Below, in pieces: positions 39,801-50,803 of a DNA stretch of 64,000 nt. The position numbers were made by a program, and so were the translations under genes. Location: NCBI GenBank assembly GCA_003254905.1, contig QANU01048370.1, positions 32,728-96,727 on the forward strand. The letters are read 5' to 3'. Position 1 is the stretch's first letter; each line of letters begins with the position of its first letter. The stretch comes from Nissolia schottii (Eukaryota > Streptophyta > Magnoliopsida > Fabales > Fabaceae). Below the pieces are notes generated by a model. That model was not told the origin of the DNA. It saw only the letters and a program-made list of their open reading frames with translations, and ran no database searches.

Positions 39801-42800
39801 ATTCCTGACAAGTTTCCCATTCCCGTCATTGAAGAGTTGCTCGATGAATTGTTTGGCGCCATTTATTTTTCTAAGATCGATTTGAAATCAGGTTATCATC
39901 AGATTTGCATGAACACAAATGACATTCCAAAAACGGCTTTTCGCACTCACCAAAGCCATTATGAGTCTCTAGTGATGCCGTTCGGCCTCACTAATGCGCT
40001 TGCTACTTTTCAGCGTGCTATGAATTCTGTCCTTCAGCCATTCTTGCGGAAGTTCGTGTTGGTTTTCTTTGATGATATCCTCGTTTACAGTTCAGATTGG
40101 GAAAGCCACCTGCAACATGTAAAAACAGTATTACATACTCTCCAGCAGCACTGTTTCTTTGCCAATGCAAAAAAATGTAGCTTCGGCAGGACCACTATTG
40201 ATTACCTCGGTATCGGATTTCTCGAGAAGGGGTTTCCATGGATCCAGAGAAGGTCACCTCCGTACTTCATTGGCCTGTCCCGCAAACCCTTAAGGCTTTA
40301 AGGGGATTCCTGGGTCTTACAGGGTATTATCGCAAATTTGTGAAGAATTATGGGAAGATTGCAAAACCACTCACAGACTTGCTAAAAAAGGGGAGTTTTC
40401 TATGGGGTGAGGCAGCAACACTAGCTTTCGGTACACTCAAGGAGGCTCTTATTCAAGCGCCGGTCTTGGCTCTACCCGACTTCACAAAACCTTTTGCCAT
40501 TGAGTGTGATGCTTGCGGTATCGGTTTAAGGGGGATATTGATGCAAGAGAAACGACCTATCGCCTACTTCAGCAAAGGCTTAGCAGATTCAGTATTGAGT
40601 AAATCTGTATATGAGAAGGAACTAATGGCTTTGGTCCTCGCCATTCAGCACTGGAGGCCCTATCTTTTAGGACGGCGTTTTACTGTCTTCACTGACCAAA
40701 AGAGTTTGAAATACCTATTGGAGCAGCGGATTACCACTCAAAACCAGCAAAACTGGTTGGCCAAGCTATTGAGCTATGATTTTGACATTATTTACAAAGT
40801 AGGGGCTACAAACAAAGCCGCAGATGCGTTATCTAGAATGCATGAAGATAAAGAATTATGGGTTCTGACCCGGCCCTTTTGGCAGGATTATACTCAAATC
40901 GATGAAGAGGTTCAATCTGATCCATTGTTGTTACGTATCATTAAGGAGGTGCAGAAGGATCCTGATTCTCACCCATCTTATACCTTAGAAAATGGGCGGT
41001 TATATTATCAAGGGAAGCTAGTCTTGTCATCGACTTCGTTATGGATTCCCAAGCTCTTACAAGAGTTTCATACTACCCCATCTGGGGGTCACTCAGGCAT
41101 TTTTAAAACTTATAGGAGGATAGCTCAGTCGCTTTATTGGAAGGGTATGAAGAAGTCCGTCACGGAATTTGTGGCGGCTTGTCACATTTGTCAACGGAAC
41201 AAATATCAAGCAGCTTCTCCNTGAATTGTTTGGCGCCATTTATTTTTCTAAGATCGATTTGAAATCAGGTTATCATCAGATTCGCATGAACACAAATGAC
41301 ATTCCAAAAACGGCTTTTCGCACTCACCAAGGCCATTATGAGTCTCTAGTGATGCCGTTCGGCCTCGCTAATGCGCCTGCTACTTTTCAGCGTGCTATGA
41401 ATTCTGTCCTTCAGCCATTCTGGGTGATAGACGCGCTACGAGAGGTGGTTCGGTTGCATGGTATTCCTATTTCTATAGTCAGTGATCGAGACCCAACCTT
41501 TCTGAGCAAATTCTGGCAAGAGCTTTTCACCTTACAGGGCACACAACTGAAGATGAGTATAGCCTATCACCCAGAAACCGATGGTCAAACAGAGGTCCTG
41601 AATCGCACGGTAGAGACGTACTTGCGGTGCTTTAGTTCGGAACAACCCAAGACATGGGTCGACTTCATCCCGTGGGCAGAATATTGGTATAACACCAGTT
41701 TCCACTCTGCTGCCCAAAGCTCCCCGTTTGAGCTGGTCTATGGACGACCTCCTCCCACTATCACGAGGTTCATCCCTGGGGAAACCTTGGTAGAAGCAGT
41801 GGCCCAAGATCTATTGACTAGGGATGAGGCATTGAAGCAGTTGAAGCATCACCTAGAGAGGGCACAAAACCTTATGGTCCGTTATGCTAATACTCATCGT
41901 CGTCCTCATAACATTCAGGTAGGAGATTGGGTTTATCTGAAAATACGACCGCATCGCCAAGGTTCTATGCCTTCCCGGCTACATCCTAAATTAGCTGCCA
42001 GATTTTATGGCCCTTATTTGGTATCTCGCCAAATTGGGTCTGTAGCGTTCCAGCTTCAGCTTCCTCCTGAAGCTCGTATACATCCAGTTTTCCATGTGTC
42101 CCAACTAAAGAAGGCAATCGGCAATCATCCGGTGCAGGCTGAGTTACCCTCGAATTTGGAACATGATGCCGAATTATATGTCCCAGTTCAGGTTCTGAGG
42201 TTACGAGAAGTGCAGGGGTCAGATGGCGTGAAGCGTCAGATTTTGATTCAATGGCAGGGCAAAACCGTGGAGGAGGCGACTTGGGAGGACTTAATTGTGA
42301 TTCAGGAGCAGTTTCCCGAATTCAACCTTGAGGACAAGGTTCAAGCTTTGGAAGGGAGTATTGTTAGGATAAAAGATAAGCAGCCCTCAACATGGAAAGT
42401 TTATACTAGGAAGAATAAGAAAACAACTAGTTAGTTTATCTATTTTATCTTTATTAGTTTATCTTTAATTATTAGCATTTATCTAGTTATTATCTTAGGA
42501 GTAAAATTAGGAATACAAACTATTATAAATAGGAGTATTCTCCTTAGGTTAGGGTGTAAATTTATTATTGAGTTGTTGAGGGAACCAGCCCTTGAAGAGG
42601 AACCAGCCTCTTGATTTGATTCAATAATATCTTTTTTACTTATTAAATCCTTTATATTTGTTCTTGTCTGTTGGGTCCCAAAAACGACCTAACAAATTGG
42701 TCCGACCTGCCTCTTTCCACCAGCTACCGCCCACTGCACCACTGCCAGATCCAGCCGCCGCCGTCCATCGCGCCACGGCCTACAGCGTCGCCGACGACTC

Positions 42801-45800
42801 GTGCGCCGCCCACCACCGTGCCGTCGAGTTTGCGACTTCCCTCTGTTTGCATTCGCGTTTGTTTTCCTACGCGGGTTGCTTTTCCGTTCGCGTTCATCCA
42901 CCGCCCACCGCGCCACCTCCCACCGCGACGCCCCCCCCACCGCACCGCCGGCCGCCGCCGTATAGTCCACTTCGTACTTTCCTTACGTTCACGTTCTTCT
43001 CTTTCCTCAGCGGGTTACGCTTTGTTTTCCGTTACGTTCGCGTCTTCCACTACACCACCACCTACCGCACCGCCACCGCCTCGTGCGTTGCCAACCGCGC
43101 CGTCACCCACTGTGCCGCCGCCACCGCCGGTATAGTCCAATCCGCCTTTTTCCTCCTCTGGTGGACGTCCGTTCCGCACCCTTTCATCTCCTGCATCAGT
43201 TGTTCTTCTCTGATTGTCTATAATGGACAACTGGAAGGTTTCTATGGAAACCGAGGTGGCAGACCTCAAAAGAGAGATGACAGAGGTCAAACGTTTGATC
43301 ACCGAAGTCCTACGACGGATGGAGGGGCTCGAACGTCCCACGTCTGACAGCTCTGTTCACATATCTGACACTGAAGACCCTCCGGAACCACGACCGTGGA
43401 CCAAGAAAGTGGAACTTCCGATGTTCGACGGGGTGGACCCTATATCTTGGGTTGCTCGTGCTCAAAAATTTTTCGAGGTACATCGTGTTCAAGAGAACGA
43501 AAAGATGCAATTGGCTTTCATTAGCATGGACGGCGAAGCCGTAAATTGGTTTCATTTTATTCGCAGTCGCACTCCATCTCTTTCATGGAATTCNNNNNNN
43601 NNNNNNNNNNNNNNNNNNNNNNNNNNNNNNNNNNNNNNNNNNNNNNNNNNNNNNNNNNNNNNNNNNNNNNATATCTTGGGTTGCTCGTGCTCAAAAATTT
43701 TTCGAGGTACATCGTGTTCAAGAGAACGAGAAGATGCAATTGGCTTTCATTAGCATGGACGGCGAAGCCGTAAATTGGTTTCATTTTATTCGCAGTCGCA
43801 CTCCATCTCTTTCATGGAATTCTTTGATTCCATTGTTGATTCAGCGTTTTGGTGAAGGTTGCAAAGGTAACGTCTTCGAGCGTCTGAAAACACTTACACA
43901 GGTAGGTACTGTGGATGCATATCTTCGGGACTTTGAGGCCTTAGCTGCTCAGGTCTTAAATCCTTCCGAGGAACAGATGTTGGGTTATTTTATGGGAGGC
44001 CTGAAACCAGAAATTCGTTGCAAGGTCCGTGCTTTTCGCCCTACCGAGGTATTACGCGCCATGGAACTTGCCCGGGATGTTGATGACGAGTTCCGGCTTA
44101 CACAGGGGCGTTCCGTTGGGCCAAGGGGGTCTTTTCCTCCGCGTTTTCCGCCCAAGGGAGGGATGGCGCCTCCCCTTCCAGCAAGGTCAACACCTACCAC
44201 AAATGTTACTACCTTTTCCGATCAGCGTACGCCACGCCAATTGTCATCTACAGGATCCAACACCCATCTGTCTAACAACCAGTCCACTGGAACTCGTAGC
44301 AGGGGGACCAAACAATTGCCATATGCAGAGTATATGAAACGTCGAGCTGAGGGAAAATGTTTCCGCTGTGGTTTGGCTTTTGGAATGGGCCATAGATGTC
44401 CGGAAGTTAGTTTGCGATTCACCATCTTGGCCGAGGATGAAGAAGACGATGCCGCCGTCGAAGAGGTTCACACTACAGGGATTGAAAAGGCCCCCGAGGA
44501 GCAACTATATTATCAACATATGGAGTTATCCCAGTTAGTTTCAACTACGATCGTCCCTCCGAAATCCATGAAGGTGTGGGGCCAAATTGCAAGAGTCTGG
44601 GTATCCGTTCTGATTGATAGTGGTGCCACTCATAATTTCGTGGACAAGGAATTGGTGTCACGTACTGGTTGGCACGTTCAGCCTGCCCGGTATTTTGGAG
44701 TTCAACTAGGAAACGGTTGCAAGCAAGAATCACAGGGTTGCTGCCAAAATTTGACCTTCGAGATGCAAGGTTATGCGTATACTGGCGACTTTTTCCTATT
44801 TGATCTTGGAGGGATGGACATCGTTCTCGGCATGCACTGGTTGGCTTCTTTGGGGGAGGTGCGACACAATTGGAAGACCCTCACTATGACCTTTAACATT
44901 CAGGGGAAGGTCTCTCGCATTCAGGGGGAGTCTCGCAAGCCGCATGCAAATTCCCCAGCACAGATTTTTGGCCAGACGTCTTCAGTCGAGGCTGCAGCTA
45001 TGATGTTATTTTATTCTGGTCTACTCCGTGATCACACGGGGACACGTACAAGCGCGACACAGCAATTGGACCAAATCCAGTCCTCCCAATTGCAGCAGGT
45101 TCTAGCTGATTATGAGGGAGTTTTTGCCAAACCCACAGGCCTTCCTCCAAACAGACAAGTCGATCACAAGATCTCTTTACAAGAGGGCACAGGTCCTATT
45201 AATGTCCGACCTTATCGTTATCCGCACTTGCAGAAAAATGAGATCGAAAGGCAAATTAATGAGATGTTACAAGAGGGCATCATACAACACAGCAACAGCC
45301 CTTTTTCTAGTCCTGTTATCCTTGTGAANTCAATCTGATCCATTGTTGTTACGTATCATTAAGGAGGTGCAGAAGGATCCTGATTCTCACCCATCTTATA
45401 CCTTGGAAAATGGGTGGTTATATTATAAAGGGAAGCTAGTCTTGTCATCGACTTCGTTATGGATTCCCAAGCTCTTACAAGAGTTTCATACTACCCCATC
45501 TGGGGGTCACTCAGGCATTTTTAAAACTTACAGGAGGATAGCTCAGTCGCTTTATTGGAAGGGTATGAAGAAGTCCGTCACGGAATTTGTGACGGCTTGT
45601 CACATTTGTCAACGGAACAAATATCAAGCAGCTTCTCCTATGGGTTTGCTTCAGCCATTACCGATTCCTAATGCAATTTGGGAAGAAATCAGTATGGACT
45701 TCATTATCGGACTTCCGAAATCCGAAGGGTATGATGCGCTATTAGTCGTGATTGATAGACTCAGCAAATATGCTCATTCGGATTAAGCACCCTTATTCTG

Positions 45801-48800
45801 CCCGCTCTATTGCGGAATTTTTACACGAGAGGTGGTTCGGTTGCATGGTATTCCTATTTCTATAGTCAGTGATCGAGACCCAACCTTTCTGAGCAAATTC
45901 TGGCAAGAGCTTTTCACCTTACAGGGCACACAACTGAAGATGAGTACAGCCTATCACCCAGAAACCGATGGTCAAACAGAGGTCCTGAATCGCACGGTAG
46001 AGACGTACTTGCGGTGCTTTAGTTCGGAACAACCCAAGACATGGGTCGACTTCATCCCGTGGGCAGAATATTGGTATAACACCAGTTTCCACTCTGCTGC
46101 CCAAAGCTCCCCGTTTGAGCTGGTCTATGGACGACCTCCTCCCACTATCACGAGGTTCATCCCTGGGAAAACTTTGGTAGAAGCAGTGGCCCAAGATCTA
46201 TTGACTAGGGATGAGGCATTGAAGCAGTTGAAGCATCACCTAGAGAGGGCACAAAACCTTATGGTCCATTATGCTAATACTCATCGTCGTCCTCATAACA
46301 TTCAGGTAGGAGATTGGGTTTATCTGAAAATACGACTGCATCGCCAAGTTTCTATGCCTTCCCGGCTACATCCTAAATTAGCTGCCAGATTTTATGGCCC
46401 TTATTTGGTATCTCGCCAAATTGGGTCTGTAGCGTTCCAGCTTCAGCTTCCTCCTGAAGCTCGTATACATCCAGTTTTCCATGTGTCCCAACTAAAGAAG
46501 GCAATCGGCAATCATCCGGTGCAGGCTGAATTACCCCCGAATTTGGAACATGATGCCGAATTATATGTCCCAGTTCAGGTTCTGAGGTTACGAGAAGTGC
46601 AGGGGTCAGATGGCGTGAAGCGTCAGATTTTGATTCAATGGCAGGGCAAAACCGTGGAGGAGGCGACTTGGGAGGACTTAATTGTGATTCAGGAGCAGTT
46701 TCCCGAATTCAACCTTGAGGACAAGGTTCAAGCTTTGGAAGGGAGTATTGTTAGGATAAAAGATAAGCAGCCCTCAACATGGAAAGTTTATACTAGGAAG
46801 AATAAGAAAACAACTAGTTAGTTTATCTATTTTATCTTTATTAGTTTATCTTTAATTATTAGCATTTATCTAGTTATTATCTTAGGAGTAAAATTAGGAA
46901 TACAAACTATTATAAATAGGAGTATTCTCCTTAGGTTAGGGTGTAGATTTATTATTGAGTTGTTGAGGGAACCAGCCCTTGAAGAGGAACCAGCCTCTTG
47001 ATTTGATTCAATAATATCCTTTTTATTTACTAAATCCCTTTTATTTGTTCTTGTCTGTTGGGTCCCAAAAACGACCTAACACATTGTTTGACCCGTCATT
47101 TTTAACAACTCGAGTTAATCTATCAAACCATGCTCGTGGGGATTGCTTGAGACCATATAAAGATTTCTTGAGCTTGCATACTTTGTTTAAAGTATTGGAT
47201 TACTCGAGGCCTGGTGGAATTTGCATGTACACCTCCTCTTCTAACTCTCCATTTAGAAAGGCATTCTTGATATCTAGTTGATGTAGAGGCCAGTCTAAAT
47301 TTGCAGCCAAAGATAGGATGACTCGAACTGAATTAAGTTTGGCTACTGGAGCAAAAGTTTCTTCATAGTCAACACCGTATGATTGAGTGAACCCCTTTGC
47401 CACCAGCCGAGCTTTGAACCTTTTGATGCTCCCATCTGCATTATATTTGATCGTAAATACCCACTTGCATCCAACTAGCTTCTTCCCTTCTGGTAGTGTA
47501 GTGAGCACCCATGTATGGTTCTTATCTTAGGCTTGAATCTCCTCTGTTACTGCAGCTGCCCATTCAGGTTGTAAGAGAGCTTCTTGAATGTCCTTAGGTA
47601 TTTGAATGTTGTCCAAGGAGGAAGCAAAAACCTTGTACCCTTGTGACAATTTTCCATATGATACATATTGTCCAATAGGGTGTTGGGTACATGACCTCAC
47701 CCCTTTCCTCATGGCAATAGGCACATCAAGATCAGTTAAGCCAATATCAGAATTATCAGGTTCTGAGTTAGGAATAGCATTACCTGCGTGAATATCAGAG
47801 GGCCCTGAAGTTGGTTTAGATTCTTGGCTTTGCTTTGGAGCTGTATTGGACTCTAACCCCTTGTTGGCTTTCCGCTTTCTGAAGTAAACCTGAAAATTGT
47901 TTTCTTGTGCAGTAGAGTTTTCTTGTGTTGTTTGAAGAGAGTCTGCTTCAGCTGGTTCAATAATTTGGGCTTCATCCGGTGCGGCTGCAACAGGTGTTGC
48001 TGGAACAATTTCAGCAGCTTCAAAAAATTGAAATTCCCTTGTCGGAGCTGAGATTGCTGTCTTCTCCCCCTGAATTTCAATTTTGGGGTAATATGGCTTA
48101 TTCTCAAAGAAGGTCACGTCCATGCTATTATAGAATTTTCTAGTTAATGGGGAATAGCATTTGTAACCTTTTTGGTGTGGTGAATAACCTATGAAAATGC
48201 ATTTTAGGGATCTTGGATCTAGTTTGCTGCGGTGAGGGTCATGATTATGGACAAAGGCTAAGCATTCAAAAACTTTGAAAGGGATTGAGGTGAGGATTCA
48301 GCTGGTTGGGTAAAAATTCTGAAGGGTAGAGTATGGGGTGTTAAAGTTGAGGACTCGGGAAGGCATTCTATTGATAAGATAGGTTGCAGAAAGTACAGCT
48401 TCTCCCCAAAAATGAGTTGGTACATTTGTGGCCAGCATGAGTGATCTTGTAACCTCCAATAGGTGTCGGTTTTTTCTTTCAGCGATTCCATTCTGTTGAG
48501 GGGTGTCTACACAAGAGCTTTGATGCACAATCCCATGATTCTGAAGGTAAGAGCTCAGAATGGAATGATAATATTCTCGACCATTGTCAGTCCGAAGTAC
48601 TTTGATGCTGGTCTGAAATTGTGTTTGCACCATGTTGTGAAAATTTTCAAATATTTTTCCCACCTCTGAGTTTTCTTTCATGAGAAAAAGCCATGTTACT
48701 CTTGTGTGATCATCAATGAATGTGACGAACAATCTAGAACCAGTTATGTTGTTGACTCTTGAGGGTCCCCACACAGCACTATGAATCAAGGAGAACGGTT

Positions 48801-50771
48801 GAGATGGCTTATAAGGTTGAGCTGGATAAGAATTCCGAGTATGTTTAGAAATTTGACACACCACATTGAAAGCTCCTTTGATTTCTAATAAATAATGAGG
48901 GGAACATTTTTTCCAAGTACATAAAATTGGGGTGGCCTAATCGGTAGTGCCACAACATTACAGAACTCTCATTATTTGAAGAAACTACTGCACAAGAACT
49001 AGCCTTGGGTTTACTCCAGAAATCATTAACTTGAAGGAGGTAGAGTCGAGCACATTCTTTAGCATTGCCAATCGTCTTCCCCGACTCCAAAATCTGAAAT
49101 TCACACAGTTTAGGACAGAACTTAGCTACACAGCTCAAATCAGTTGTTAATTTGCTAATAGAGAGCAAATTACAATCAAGCTTGGGAACATAGAGCACAT
49201 TATCTAAAGTGATACTCTCTGAAATGTAAACAGAACCTTTACCAATAACCTTTGAGAAAGTCCCATCTGCTATTCGAACGGTTGAGTGGCTGTAACAGGG
49301 GGTATTCTTTTTAAAAACTGTTCTGTCTCCAGTCATATGATCAGAGGCTCCTGAATCTACAATCCATGATTTTCTTTTTTTCTGACTAGCATTAAAGGCA
49401 GTAGAAAAATTACCTTTTTGTGCTATGGTAGCTATACCAGTATTTTTACCAGCTTCTTGCATGGAGTGCTGTAGGAGTTTCTGCAGAAGCTCCATTTGCT
49501 CCTTGTTAAAAGGAGTCGCGCCTTGAGTTGTTTCTACAGCGTGGGAGCTGGCACAGGCTGTGTTGCCTCTGATTTCTCTTCCTCGGAATGACTTCGCATC
49601 AACTGGTCTTCCATGAATGACCCAACAAGTGTCCTTAGTGTGGCCTGGCTTCTTGCAATGCTCACACCATGGGCGATTCTTCCTCTGTTGAGGTCGTAGC
49701 TGATTCGCGTTGGCTGCCATAGCCAAGTTTTCAGAATGAGGGGCTGAGATGGAGTTTCCCAACATGATCTTTCTCCTACTCTCTTCTCTTCTGACTTCTG
49801 AAAACACCTCTCGGACTTGTGGAAGTGGTTTAGTTCCAAGAATTCTCCCACGTACTTCATCAAGTTCTTTGTTAAGTCCAAGTAAGAACTTGTAAATCCT
49901 ATCCTTTTCAACCAGCTTCTTGTACTTCTTCTTGTCTTCAAGACATTTCCACTCAACTTTTTCATAGATATCAAGTTGTTGCCAATGTCGGCTGAGAATA
50001 TTAAAGTATTCAGTAACAGTGGACTCACCTTGTCGTAGATCATGAAGCAGGCTTTTGATTTCGAATATTGCGGAGGTGTTGTCCACATTTGAATATGTCT
50101 CCTCCACCGCATTCCATATCTCCTTGGCAGTGTCGAAGTACATGAAGTTTTCTCCAGTTTCATTGGTCATGGTATTGAGAAGCCATGACATCACCTGGGT
50201 ATTTTTGACCTTCCATTTTTGGAGATTGGGGTCATCCTTTCCTGGTTTCTTGGATTCCCCAGTGATATATCCGTCCTTTCCCCTTCCTTCGAGAAAGATC
50301 CGGACTGATCTTGCCCACTGGATGAAATTTTTTCCATTCAGTTTGTGGCCTGTAATAAGGGAAGTCATTCCCTCGACTGAACTGGTACCAGAAAGGATAC
50401 CAGCTTCTGGTTTGGACGCACCTGCTGCTGTTTCTGCCTCCATGGTTAAACCAGAGATAGTGACTATGAATGGTTCAGATCGTGCTCTGATACCATGCGG
50501 AAATATTTATTTCTGAATGAATAAAATCAATTACATTGTGGAGGAATAAATAGGAAAGAATAGGGAGGCTATACACTAATCAATCCCAGAAGATTAGGAG
50601 AAATATCCTCCTCATAATGAGCTAAGAGCTAAATAAGGAAAGGCTATATATCAGATCCTAAAACTAATAAGGAAATAATTAGTAATTAGCTGTACAGATT
50701 TTGAGGCAAATAATCCTCATTAATTACAGAAATCAGAATCTAATTTCCTAAAATAGGACTCGATAGTCAAC

Positions 50772-50803
<32 letters not shown>

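Larger units (their letters stand above)
37010..47081 (+). mobile_element. Ty3/gypsy chromodomain element array (LTR-int-LTR-int-LTR)
   Basis: Three 333-bp LTRs in direct orientation bound two internal regions. One duplication, CATTG (37,005-37,009 and 47,082-47,086), flanks the whole array, so one integration into the copia RT is implied. The internal regions encode gag (zinc knuckle [15 protein letters not shown]), protease ([11 protein letters not shown]), RT, RNase H, integrase and a C-terminal chromodomain, i.e. a plant chromovirus. Both units are defective as assembled. Ns at 37,592, 41,221, 43,594-43,670 and 45,329 limit confidence in internal order. Confidence 0.9.
35700..50772 (-). 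mobile_element. Ty1/copia element, full length, interrupted by a gypsy array
   Basis: The ends are two 277-bp LTRs flanked by TATAT (35,695-35,699 and 50,773-50,777). Without the nested gypsy DNA the element is about 5 kb. Domain order on the minus strand is gag with CCHC knuckle, protease, integrase, reverse transcriptase, RNase H, i.e. copia order. The coding frame has several lesions: a frameshift at about 48,850-48,890, stops at 48,298, 47,527 and 47,200, and a likely indel near 47,100. It is therefore not autonomous. Confidence 0.92.
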
